Below are positions 52,661 to 63,224 of a stretch of DNA of 64,000 nt, piece by piece (the stretch's first letter is position 1; every line of letters begins with the position of its first letter). Made by a program: the position numbers and the translations under genes. A model generated the notes under the pieces. That model searched no databases, was not told the origin of the DNA, and saw only the letters and a list, made by a program, of their open reading frames with translations. Source of the DNA: Pachyseris speciosa (Eukaryota; Cnidaria; Anthozoa; Scleractinia; Pachyseridae); contig JAEMWC010000002.1 in NCBI GenBank assembly GCA_016490735.1, forward strand, positions 1,098,501-1,162,500, written 5' to 3'.

Positions 52661-53942
52661 CTATATATGTCACGAGAACAAGAAAATCTTCCAGTTATAA
52701 ATTGTTTGAACTAAAGCCCCTTTTTACATTTCAATACAGTGCCATGCTCTGTAGTATAACACGATTAGGATTGCTCTCATTATCATTGTCATCACCATCC
52801 TACCTCTAACACTACCACTTCTACTGGCACTACCACAGCAACTGCCACTACTAATGCGTTCACTACCCCAAGTACTATCATTAAAACTGCCACTACCTCT
52901 ATCCTTATCAATTGCACTACCACTAACATAAGCCCTACCTCCTACCATTTAAAAATGATTGTCACTGCAATATTTATTGTAATGATCGCATCATCGTTAT
53001 CAACATCATATGACGTCCTCTATATAGAAACGTGAGCATTACTGAAGTTTAAAGCTCTGGCTAAACTAGGTAACAATCTTTCGGCAACAATTTGAGCTCA
53101 CGCACGTTTCCACGTTGTTTCCCAGTTAAGCCAGCAGAGGAAACATCGTTGCGGCAACAAATAATGTTTCCGAGGGAGCTCAGAAACACGTTTTGGATGT
53201 GGAGTGGCGATTGCAAAAGAGAAACATTGGCCTCAAAATGAAATGTTTTACGCCACGTTCGTACACAACATTTGCTGCATGTTGTGAAGCTATTGTTTCT
53301 TTAGATCTCCCTACCTTGTCTTTTTTTGTACTGCAACTGCGGTGGCTTAGAGGAAATCGAAAACAGATGCCAGATAATTAATTGAGGAAACGTTATTCGT
53401 CAGTTCCATCACTCTGGTGACCAGCTTCGTGATTCCTTGTTGGTTCCCTTTTAAATTTGGAGTTTGAAAAAATTTCCATGCAAAGGCTGTGCAAAGTGTC
53501 CTCTCTTCTCAGACACCGAACAAATGGTAATTATACAATGCTTTTAATATTAATAAACGGAGATGAATAGGGGTGATTTGCTACTGTAATACATCCTTTA
53601 TCCTTCTGGTCGAGTTGCAGAGGTTCACAAATCAGACATGAAAACCACCTGGCTCAAACAAGAGGGTCGAAAATTGCAAAAAGTTGCTTCTTGTTGAGCA
53701 GTTGAACAGACATGCTCATTCCTTGAAGGAAATAGAAATACCCGTTTCTAAAGAAAAGCCACAAAAAAAAAAAAAAAAACAAACAAAAAAAAAAACACAT
53801 GGTAAACCAACGCATTTTATATAGACTTGGTGATTCGTATGCTAGGCTACATACATTTTCAAAAGTGCGACCATTACAATTTTTGAAAACTACTTATATA
53901 CTTTTAATATAGGGTCTGGAACCAAGATTAAGAAAAACTACC
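52661..53942. other. Upstream intron or intergenic stretch
   Basis: Contains a simple (CTACCA)-like tract (about 52800-52935) and an A-rich run (about 53762-53798). No signal-peptide exon recognised. Confidence 0.4.
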
Positions 53943-54138
53943 TTAACCCTTTCACCACCAAAGGCCTCCCCTTTGACGAGTAAAATCGTGTGGCGTTAGA
54001 CAGAGTAAAATCTCAAATCAAATGAAGAATGATCCTCGCAGTTGTGAACGCAATTTATGCAATTGCGAAAAGAAGCCTGAAAAAAATTCAGGACTTCAAC
54101 GGGGTTCGAACCCGTGACCTCGCGATTACCGGTGCGAT

Positions 54139-54179
<41 letters not shown>

Positions 54180-54462
54180 AGGTCAATTGTGGGTTCATAT
54201 GTTCCCGAGAAAGAAATGAGTGTGGATGATATATGAAATGAATCATATATGAACTGCAGAAATGAAATCAAATGAAGAATGATCCTCGCAGTTGTGAACG
54301 CAATTTATGCAATTGCGAAAAGAATCCTGAAAAAAATTCACGACTTCAACGGGGTTCGAACCCGTGACCTCGCGATTACCGATGCGATGCTCTAACCAAC
54401 TGAGCTATGAAGCTGCTGTTAAGATCACTGATCGTTTCACGTGTATTTTGTCAGTGTTTTGA

Positions 54463-55282
54463 ATGAAAGGACAAGTTTTGCATCGCGAGCGCGCGCGTCT
54501 ATGTAGTGATGACTCTGATTTTTCCAACAAATCAGAGGAAATGTGCCATTTTTTCGAGAAACGTGGCTATCCTGATTCTGTAGTTCAATCGGGCCATCAC
54601 CGCGCTCAGCAGATTGATCAACAGTCAGCACTACAGACGTCACAAAAGGAAAAGAATGACAGAATTCCATTCACCCTCACATTTCACCCGCATAATAACC
54701 CAGTTAAAGCCATCATTCTTAATAACTTTAAGATACTGCAAAATGATCCAGAAACTGCTAGAATCTTTTCGGAACCACCGCTGATTTCATTCAAACGCGA
54801 CAAAAATGTAGGTAACTTTCTAGTTAAAAGCGCATTCAAAACGACTGAACAACCTGGCACTTTTAAATGCGCGCGCTCGCGATGCAAAACTTGTCCTTTC
54901 ATTCAAAACACTGACAAAATATCGGGCCCTAAGCGATCTGTTAAGATCACTGATCGTTTCACGTGTACCTCCGCAAATGTTATCTATTGCATAACCTGCA
55001 CATTATGCAAAAAGTTATACATCGGCGAAACAGGAAGACGACTAGGTGACCGATTCCGAGAACATCTTCGTGATGTTGAGAAAGATGACAAAGACGCATC
55101 CAAACCTGTCGCTCGGCATTTTAATCTCCCTAACCATTCCAAAAAACACATCTCGATCGATCTCCGGCCTTTCCTTACATCAAGGTACCACGGAAAGCCG
55201 TAAAAATCTCGAGCAAAAACTGATCTTTCAAATTGGCACTCTTAATCCCCACGGTGTCAACAAACGCTTTTCATTCAATTAA
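54463..55282 (+). pseudogene. PLE C-terminal region with GIY-YIG endonuclease
   Basis: A frame of 246 codons (54463-55203) begins with codons from the inverted segment, so its ATG is an accident. From about 54500 it follows PLE sequence: a charged linker (LTFHPHNNPVKAIILNNFK), a Cys-rich knuckle (CARSRCKTCPF, CITCTLCKK) and the GIY-YIG domain (LYIGETGRRLGDRFREHL, ARHFNLPNHS). A frame change near 55.17 kb places the conserved end (TTESRKNLEQKLIFQIGTLN) in the next frame, up to 55282. In active PLEs the nuclease nicks target DNA and the RT copies the RNA. The RT core is absent here, so the copy is dead. Confidence 0.85.
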
Positions 55283-55368
55283 TTTATTCATGTTTTTCAC
55301 GTTACCATGTTACCACCAATAGCGTAGCTCCATTTCCTGTATATAAACCATACACAACCCACAATTCC

Positions 55369-55416
55369 TCGATTCGCTCCGACGAAGGGCTAACGCTCGA
55401 AACGTCAGCTAATCGA
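55369..55416 (+). ncRNA. Decayed hammerhead ribozyme in PLE 3' UTR
   Basis: Stem I pairs TCGATT-C-GCT (55369-55378) with AGC-T-AATCGA (55407-55416). The core reads CCGACGA where CUGANGA is expected (one U-to-C change at position 4). Stem II is GGGC-TAAC-GCTC with an extra A before it. GAAAC (55399-55403) and the cleavage triplet GTC (55404-55406) are intact, with almost no stem III. PLEs are known carriers of such minimal hammerheads. The core change probably abolishes cleavage. Confidence 0.7.
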
Positions 55417-55420
55417 ATCC

Positions 55421-55451
<31 letters not shown>

Positions 55452-55483
55452 CGTTGATAAACCAAATTTTCGTGTTTCACTCC

Positions 55484-55524
<41 letters not shown>

Positions 55525-55877
55525 TTTATTGAGCTATGAAGCCACTGACGTTGGGAGCAGGTCAATTGTGGGTTCATATGTTCCCGTGAAAGAAGTGAGT
55601 GTGGATGATATATGAAATGAATCATATATGAACTGCGGAAATGAAATCAAATGAAGAATGATCCTCGCAGTTGTGAACGCAATTTATGCAATTGCGAAAA
55701 GAAGCCTGAAAAAAAATTCAGGACTTCAACGGGGTTCGAAGCCGTGACCTCGCGATTACCGGTGCGATGCTCTAACCAACTCGGTAATCGCGTCGCTAAC
55801 CAACTCGGTAATCGCGTCATCCACAGAGTAAAATCTATTAAGTCCCTATTGGTGGTGAAAGGGTTAAGGAGATAGTT

Positions 55878-55908
55878 TTTAACCCTTTCACCACCAAAGG
55901 CCTCCCCT

Positions 55909-55944
<36 letters not shown>

Positions 55945-55985
55945 CTCTTTTAAGTCCCTTATGCTATTGGTGGTGAAAGGGTTAA
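55878..55985. mobile_element. MITE, uninterrupted sister copy
   Basis: Same terminal repeats as 53943-55867 (TTAACCCTTTCACCACCAA and complement), with the same internal CTCCCCTTTGACGAGTAAAA and GGCGTTAGACAGAGTAA, lacking the SINE. About 108 bp. It serves as the empty-site reference for the SINE insertion. Confidence 0.8.
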
Positions 55986-56104
55986 CAGTAAATCTATAAA
56001 AGGATACGCCTTATTAATAAAGCAACAACATCTTACTACTGATGTTTACATTAAAACCTGGCTTAAGTTCTCGGATAAATAATGTTTCCTATATTTTACA
56101 ATGA

Positions 56105-56480
56105 TAATCGGTATTGCCCGACGCTAAAATGTCAAAATGATCCCATTTTGATGTTGTGCCAGATGGTTTTAAAGTGGTCAGCAATGGCTGATGTTTTGTC
56201 ATTTTAGCGAGGGCCTTGCAATTTTTTAGTTTCTCTGTCGTGAAGTCTTTTTTTTTTGTCTTACCAATATAAAAATCACTGCTGTCCCAGCAGACGGCCT
56301 TGTGAATGATTTTAGACTTTTGGGAGCAGTTTAAGTGGTCCTTGAATGGAAAAAAAGATTTGATGCAGAGAATTCGGGAGTGTTCTAAGAAATTATCTTC
56401 AGCTTGACGCAGGAGTAAAAATTGTAAACACAGGATTTCAGGCGTTTAGCGATTTGGTTGCTATGCAGACCTAAGTAAGG
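56105..56480 (-). pseudogene. PLE GIY-YIG remnant (lineage 2)
   Basis: Minus-strand sequence is closely related to the plus-strand PLE at 62580-62990: both have TGGGACAGCA(G/C)TGATTTTTATAT followed by TGGTAAGACAAAAA and TTTCAAGGCCCTCGC-like sequence. Translation gives the FYIGKT-type GIY-YIG core, with frameshifts at the A run near 56250 and other breaks. Only the endonuclease part is left. Confidence 0.7.
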
Positions 56481-56499
56481 TAACAGGACAGACGAGCAT

Positions 56500-57939
56500 G
56501 TTTGACGGTTTGACGGTTTAGCCATCTCTCACAATAGTGCTTTAAATGGCTTTCCATATTTGATCGAAATCAAATATATTCATCCAAAATTTCGCACTAC
56601 AAACAAATGTTTGATCCTTTAGAAAAAAGGTAAAAAGCAACCAAATGAGCCACGTAACGTCGAAAATTTCAGCAATAATACGTAAACATCATTTTTTTTG
56701 GACTCACTTGGTCCCGTGTTTTGTCAAACATTGTTTTGCGTTTACCCACGAAACGTCATGCTTGGCAAACACGATAATGGTGAAAATGTTTGATCTTTTA
56801 GCCGGGATTTCGTAGTAAGTGAAGCTCAGACTTAAGCTTAAATGTCGTAGAAAAGAGAAAAAGGAAAACAAACCTAATATTTTGGATAGGTAAAACAACA
56901 GCTTTAGTCGCATGGGACCGAGTATAATCAAAGTTAAGGATTAATATCACTTGTGCCAGTTTTCAGAAAGTTGCTGAAATTGCCCTCGTCGCGCAAAACA
57001 TAAGTGATACTAATTTTTAATTTTACGAGGACTCGTTGCGATTAAGTGTTAAGAACACGAGGGCAAAAGTTTCTTTCAGTCCTTAACACTGTAGAAACAC
57101 AGACGTCGAAAAACATGTACAGGTAGCCAAGCCGAGGAAAAACACTCGTTCGCTTCCAAACAACAAACAAACAATTTGACTAACTACTTCTTTATGTCCA
57201 AAACAAGTAGATTGTTATTTATATCCAGTCGAGACAAAAATACAAGTTTCATTCCTGAACAAATGTAACAACGATTAAACCAAATGCTAAGCTTCAATTT
57301 ATTTAAGTTACCTGTGTTGTCGAGCTTTCTACCACTATACAAAAATACTATACAAAATACGCATCGATCCACTATAGTGAAAACACGACTCTCTAGAAAT
57401 AGCAAACGATTTGTCCAAAAAAAGAACTTCTTCCACCAAGTTTGAGCTACTCGTTTCTCCCATTAATGCCGGTGAGTTGTTAAGTGAACTTTCTTGGTGA
57501 GCTGCAAGATGCCGCGGTAAAGTGAACAAGCCCTTGAAGCGTTAAATCATTTTGTTTTTCAACCACACAATCCGAGCGCCATTCAAGTGGATCAGTTGAA
57601 AATTCACCTTCCGGAGTATCTTTTGAGTAGTTCTTGATTTTTATACCTTTTACGCGAATCAAAAGACAGAAACTGAACTTCGAAGAACATGAAGTTGTTT
57701 TGCTCAAAATGAAGAAACCAACTGAATGTGAAATCTCGAGCCACAGAAAGCGCGCGAAAATTAAGCCTTGTTTTGGTTTGGGTGTCCCTCACCTGGCTTG
57801 AGCCTGCGATACAATCGAAAACCAGTACCTGGTCAGCGGTCAACTTAACAAAAAACAGCTGACCTCGATGAAGTCTTAACTTGAGCCCGCGATATGGTCA
57901 TGTAATACTGGTCAGCGGATACCTTGTTTTGACTGGTGT
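56500..57939. other. Non-coding stretch
   Basis: No gene or assignable repeat found. Short frames here have no domain or consistent composition. Confidence 0.4.
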
Positions 57940-58100
57940 CAATAGGCTAGTTTCGAATTGTGGGAGAACAAAAGAACAGAATCGAGGTTGAGGGGAATAA
58001 TTTGCATTTTCCTTTGTTTTTGACAAAAGAAAATGTAAATTATTCCCCTCAACCTCGACTCTGTTCTTTTGTTCTCCCACAATTCGAAACTAGCCTATTG
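57940..58100. mobile_element. 161-bp hairpin MITE
   Basis: CAATAGGCTAGTTTCGAATT and its exact complement extend as arms of about 70 bp (including AACAAAAGAACAGAATCGAG) with only a few differences around a short centre. Arms this similar suggest recent origin. Non-coding. Confidence 0.85.
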
Positions 58101-58311
58101 GCCATAACACATATGTCCAATATCAAAGATGTGCGCTGTAAACTAGCCTGTCAGTTGGAGTATGGCCGACATTTCACATCGCATACATGGAAGGGCGTAC
58201 GTACGTACTGTGACCAAAACCAAATTCTCTCGAACAGATGGGTTTCCATATTTTCTTAACCATGGTGTTCCGCTTGGCGGCCCTTCGGGGCCGCCGGAGC
58301 TCCGCTATAAA

Positions 58312-58898
58312 TAGTTTACAAATGAACCCGTGAGTGATTAAATTTCTCTTGAGTTCGCTTTTATTGGAATAGTCAGTTCGGGAATTATATTTTCCTCGTT
58401 TATCGCTCTTCAACGAGGCGAAAACGCGTGCATGCAGTGAGTTCAATTATTTATATCATAGCAACAAAGCAGCGTGGCCGATGTGAAACTATCGTAAAGC
58501 TCTGAAAAGCATAATATAAGCTCTACGAGCTAGGCTCCGTTCCTTAATCTCTTACATTAAACCCGGAAAAAATAACATTTTGTTTAATCCATTTCAAAAC
58601 GGCCAAATGGGTATTGTATAGTTTGACCTGCACCGTGAAATTGACAAGATGGCAAAATTGAAATTGAAAGCTCGTTTCCTCGAAGCCGAACAATTCACTC
58701 GTGAAAAACCTTCTCAAATGCGCTCCAAATATCATTCACGAAGAAACTAATCCTCCTCAAGAGTTTATAAGTGCAATTTTTATACCAAAACAAGTCCGGT
58801 GGAGAGCAGTGCTTAATTTTGAAATGTTTCTCCTCCTGGCGGCCGGTCAAATAGAACTCAAGAGAAATTTAATCACCTCAAGGGTTCATTTGTAAAAT
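58312..58898. repeat. MITE-like element with 44-bp terminal repeats
   Basis: The left end TTTACAAATGAACCCGTGAG to TCTCTTGAGTTC pairs with the right end (58854-58898) as inverted repeats with a few differences. A segment near 58795-58840 (GGTGGAGAGCAGTGCTTAA) recurs just outside at about 58918-58960, so the region may hold two overlapping copies. No coding capacity. Confidence 0.6.
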
Positions 58899-60295
58899 AT
58901 TTATGTTAAAGCAAGCCCCGTGGAGAGTAGTGCTCAACCCTGAGATATTTCTCTGTCAAATCCTGACCTATTTGTTTTCAACATTTGGTTGTGACTGACT
59001 TCGGCATGCAACTAGCTTGCGAATATTCACTGTGTTAGACTGTAGAATAATTAACTCTTTTTAGTTGAATTTATTTCTTCGGGTCATTCTGAATATATTA
59101 CATTCCGCATAATTATGCAATTTCGCAAGTCATGCCACATGCCATTCCGCAAACTCATGCCTCATTTTACCCTCACCGTTCACTTAAATGGAACCTACCT
59201 TTGGAACCTAACCTACACTTAATTGGAACATTCTACCGTCAGAATGTTAATCTGTCAATTAATGCTTTCTCAAGCAACTCATTTACATAACCGCGAAACC
59301 GCAAGCCGAATCTTTAAGAAAAGTCTCACGTGTACTTGAATATCTTAAGTTTAATTATTTTCTGAAGCATCTGAAGCATCTCAGCGGGCCGGAATCCTAA
59401 ATGCTTGAATGGCTTATAATGCCAGTCCAGCTATTTTCCATCCGTACCGGCTTGCCCGGTCCGGAATTGGCGGGAAATCTTGAAGTAAAATTATTTTACT
59501 TCGGCGCGACGAAACGTTGGAGTTTTCCTCTTAAAATACAACTTTTCGCTTACAAAACATTGCAACTTGAAGGAAAAACAATGACAATGGAGTAAAAGCC
59601 TTGGTTATTCCTCAAAAAAGTGCGTATTCACTTGATTTTGTTGGCAGCACTGCTGGTTTGAAGTTTTTCGAGTTGTTGTTGTTCTTGAACTGTTAACATC
59701 GGCCATTTAACTTAAAACGACTAACTGAAGAGCAGTCTTTTGAGCCCAGTTTTTCGGTTGGCATCCGTTATTTTCTTTAGAGTTCTATTTTCTAATCTCG
59801 CTCCATTTTCCTTCATCTAAGAAAACATAATTCGTAGCGAAAATGGTCAAACAAACACATCGCGACACTGTACAGTTTGCGTGAACTAATTTCAACATGT
59901 TTTTCTTGCGTAGTTTTCTTATTTTAGAATTGGTTTGTGAAGGTGTTGAGGGAGAACAAAGATAAATACTTGAAATAATAAGATTTGAAGGCAGAGACTG
60001 AAATGTTTAAGTATTTTTCACTAAATGTATCCCTCGTGTTTTAAAAATTTTCGGTCAAACCGAATTTGAAAGTGTGATTTCATTGTCAACAATGAATTTT
60101 TCAAACATCATTGTTTAGTTTATTTCCCTGTGCATGCTATGAAATATCACTGAAGTTTTGTTTTATTGTTAGTCTACCATTTTTCTCTGAGATTTGCGTG
60201 CGGCTGTTTTATAAGCTAAACTTAAATCGTGACAGTGCGAGGTACCCCGCGTAGAGAGAGTTTTTGCAAACCAGCCTTCCTTGTTCATCCTTAAA
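58899..60295. other. Non-coding stretch
   Basis: Apart from the partial repeat noted near 58920-58960, no gene, RNA gene or mobile element is recognised. Confidence 0.4.
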
Positions 60296-60418
<123 letters not shown>

Positions 60419-60557
60419 AACAGCAGAAAAAATAAATCTGTTATTCACCGGTTTAGGTCGGCCCTTATAGGGAAAGACTATAGGGACTTTAAGAAAGGAC
60501 TACAGAAGCGTCTAGTACGGTGACCGGAAGTAATTTTGCTTCCCGCTACGCGTCAAT

Positions 60558-60776
60558 AGCCTGCGTCGCAGACGTAAACTAACCCCGGTTAGTAACGTCT
60601 GCAAAGCAGCGCCAAATTCCTTGTTCTGTACCAGAATTTGATTACATGCTGTGATTGGCTCGTCAACAAAAGCCGCAATCATAACGCGTACTCAAATTTT
60701 GGTACGGAACGAAGAATTGGGCGCTGCTTCGCAGACGTTACTAACCGGGGCTAGTTAACGTCTACTACGCAGGCTA
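60558..60776. mobile_element. MULE-like MITE, second member
   Basis: Ends AGCCTGCGTCGCAGACG and CGTCTACTACGCAGGCTA, the same terminal motif as the element at 50313-50634. Flanks CGCGTCAAT (60549-60557) and CGAGTCAAT (60777-60785) form a 9-bp target duplication with one difference. Subterminal inverted repeats TTAGTAACGTCTGC / GCAGACGTTACTAA lie inside. 219 bp, non-coding. Confidence 0.8.
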
Positions 60777-62190
60777 CGAGTCAATCGCCTGGTTTCTAGC
60801 CATAGCCAGCTCGCCGAATACGTAGGAATCATGGCGGGCCGAAGTGGAAAGTACGTCTGTTGTCTGTTGATGTATTTTCCTGCACTGTACATGCTTCGTA
60901 TGCCAGTGTTTGAACCTAAAGTAACGGCAACCTACAGATATTTTATCCCTTTTTGGCCGTCGTTACTGATTTCTCAAAACACATTTCTCGATTTTGAGCA
61001 CTAAATGCAGTGGGAGGCATGAAACTCAAACAACATGTTTCTGGCGAGCTGTGAAAGCAATGTAATTAACCAGCTTTCACGATTCTTGGCACGGCTTTTC
61101 CAAATAATCGAATTCGGAAACCTTTCGTTATGGAAATATTTTAATTATTGGAACTTGTATATTAGCATTTAGGCGAGGAAAGCGCATGACTGGAAAATCA
61201 AGTTCGATATTATGTTATAATTTTGTTACTTTTAGGCGCATGGAATGGAGTCGACAAAATGATGTTGTGTTGTGTACACATATAAAATTTACACCGTGGG
61301 AAAGAAGAAGCAAATCTCTTTTTTTCTTTAACATATGGCATGACGTACCCACTTCTGCCACTTCACCGAAGAGAAAAAGATTATAAACGTTTCGGCTTGC
61401 TTAATGTAAATAAGAGCTTCGAATTTCCGCGGAACTATACGTACTCGTCCCATTCTTCCGTAGTCAAAACCCGCCGTACTAGACTCTTCCGCAGTCCTTG
61501 CTTAAAGTCCCTTATGTCCTCAGCCTTGAGTACGGCCTTAGGCCTGCGGCCTCGGGACGTTCTCAAGACCTCGGGCATAGTTTTTCCCTATACGGACCTC
61601 CCAGCCAGTGAATAATATATATTTCTCTCGCCGAACTGTATCACAATCGCGCGTGCAGTAATACAGGCAAAATAAAGAACAATCTTGGCGCTGACAACGG
61701 AAAACATAAACATAGGCTTGCAATTATTCTGTCAAGCACAGGAATGCATACATCCAGCACTATTGCGATCTCCTGGCGTCCAAGTTTATAATATCGTAAC
61801 TCCTTTCTACAGGATTCTGAGAGATTGCAGCTCCCCGTAGTACCGAAGCAAATTTCGTATTGGCAAAGTTTCACATCATTCTTATCTTTTTAGACTTCAT
61901 AAGATCGGCTAGTGGATTGAGAATTCGCTTGCGTGTAAAGCGGTGTAAGATTAACCTCTTGCCGAACCCTCTCGACCTAATCATGAACGCGCCTTTCCAG
62001 CGAACCAAGTTTAGGAATGAAGTTTGTTTCACATCTTGAAAATCTAAGTTAAAGAAAGTCTTTCAAGCCCTCCTTTCGCACCTTCCCACCAGTCTCCACG
62101 GGATTTTCTTCCCTCGTTCTTCGCTCGTCGTTTCGTGTTTCGCTCTTCCTCTTGCCCCAAATATCTGAGAGCCTGAAACAGGTTATCGTC
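60777..62190. other. Non-coding stretch
   Basis: No supported gene. One GC-rich passage (GGCCTTAGGCCTGCGGCC, about 61530-61547) is locally palindromic. Small frames have no domain. Confidence 0.4.
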
Positions 62191-62194
62191 ACAA

Positions 62195-62985
62195 CAGTAT
62201 CAAATTCACTATTGAGTTTGAACAGAACAACGAGATTAGATTTTTAGACATTCTTGTCAAACGCTGCCAAAACAACACCTTCACGGCATCCATTTGCCAG
62301 AAGAAGACATTCACTGGCCTCTACGCCAAATAGGATTCGTTCACACCACGAAAAATCAAGGTTAATCTCATTCGCACGCTCACTTATCGTTGCTACCGAA
62401 TTTGGGCCACGCCTTCTTCGTTGCAATCTGCTCTCAATAATCTTCGCAAACTTCTTCTGCAAAGTGGTTACCCTCAAGGTATAATTACATACAATATTAA
62501 CGATGTTTTAAACAGAAGCAAGCCCAACAGCCCTGTCTTGACAGTTCCTAAGAAAGATATAGCCATCCTGTTAAATTACTTAGGTTTGCAGAGCAACCAA
62601 ATCGCTTAAGGCCTGAAATGCTGTGTTTACAATTTCTACTCCTGCGTCAACCTGAAGAAAATTTTTCAGAACAACCTCCGCATCAAATCTTTCTTTCCAT
62701 ACAAGGATCGCTTAAACCGCTCCCAGTAGTCTAAAATCATTTACAAGGCAGGTAGCTGGGACAGCACTGATTTTTATATTGGTAAGACAAAAAGAAAACT
62801 TCACGACAGAAAAACTGAACATTTCAAGGCCCTCGCTAATAATGACCAAACATCAGCCATTGTTCACCACGTTAGAACCACTGGACACAGTATCGAGTGG
62901 GATCATTTTGACATTTTAGCGCCGGGCAAAACCAATTATCATCGTAAAATTAAGAAAACATTTTTTATCCAAAAACATCAGTAGT
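62195..62985 (+). pseudogene. PLE remnant: RT C-terminus and GIY-YIG (lineage 2)
   Basis: Plus-strand translation across several stops gives the end of a PLE reverse transcriptase (FEQNNEIRFLDILVKR, FTASICQKKTFTGLYAK), a linker (SALNNLRKLLLQSGYPQGII) and the GIY-YIG domain (STDFYIGKTKRKLHDRKTEH, HHVRTTGHSIEWDHFDIL). In-frame stops at about 62330, 62607, 62730 and a frame change kill it. It is closely related to the minus-strand remnant at 56105-56480. Confidence 0.8.
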
Positions 62986-63064
62986 GAGAAGTTGTTCCGT
63001 AATCAATAAGTTGTATCCTTTAATAAATTTACTGTTAAGATAAAACAACACTTTTAAGTTTAAA

Positions 63065-63104
63065 ACAAGACATGTTTCGACATACTTATGCCATCTTCAG
63101 TTGC
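63065..63104 (-). ncRNA. Hammerhead-like motif in PLE 3' UTR (lineage 3)
   Basis: On the minus strand: GCAA (stem I), CTGAAGA (fits CUGANGA), one extra base, stem II GGCATA-AG-TATGTC with one G-U pair, GAAAC, minimal stem III around AT, cleavage triplet GTC, then TTGT (stem I). It lies 3' of the minus-strand PLE coding region beginning at 63225, as expected. Stem I is only four pairs and the extra base before stem II is shared with the motif at 55369, so activity is uncertain. Confidence 0.55.
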
Positions 63105-63224
63105 AAATGTTCGTTACAATTTGAATTTTAACTGTATACAGAGTTTCATATTACAAGGATTAACTATTACTTGAATAATAATGAAAACAAGTATAAAAGG
63201 TGAGGTATTCGACTACAAAACTTA

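Larger units (their letters stand above)
54414..55530 (+). mobile_element. Penelope-like element, 5' truncated and rearranged
   Basis: Flanked by exact 12-bp duplications GAGCTATGAAGC (54402-54413 and 55531-55542) in the tRNA-like head of the SINE. It has the C-terminal RT/linker and GIY-YIG endonuclease coding region and a 3' UTR with a decayed hammerhead motif. Its first ~85 bp are odd. 54418-54446 is a direct copy of 54941-54969, and 54446-54497 is an inverted copy of about 54871-54922, as expected if template switching occurred at the end of reverse transcription. Confidence 0.85.
54014..55822 (-). mobile_element. tRNA-derived SINE, tandem trimer, split by a PLE
   Basis: Three head-to-tail units of about 250 bp (AATGAAGAATGATCCTCGCA at 54022, 54272 and 55650), carrying on the minus strand a tRNA-like head with A box TAGCTCAGTTGG and B box GGTTCGAACCC (best at about 54091-54166). 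The middle unit is opened by a PLE. The 14-bp target duplication encloses the entire trimer, so the trimer was inserted as one piece or expanded after insertion. The tRNA part resembles an isoacceptor with a degenerate anticodon stem, so it is not a functional tRNA gene. Confidence 0.8.
53943..55867. mobile_element. MITE (TTAACCCTTTCACCACCAA) opened by a SINE
   Basis: The left part begins TTAACCCTTTCACCACCAAA and runs to 54013; the right part (55823-55867) ends TTGGTGGTGAAAGGGTTAA. The interruption is bounded by exact 14-bp duplications ACAGAGTAAAATCT (54000-54013 and 55823-55836). An uninterrupted sister copy is at 55878-55985. Confidence 0.8.

Noticed and set aside
54091..54166. Functional tRNA-Thr-like gene on the minus strand
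   Set aside because: The T arm and D arm look good, but the anticodon stem is mismatched, the position before the presumed anticodon is not T, and three tandem copies with SINE tails are present.
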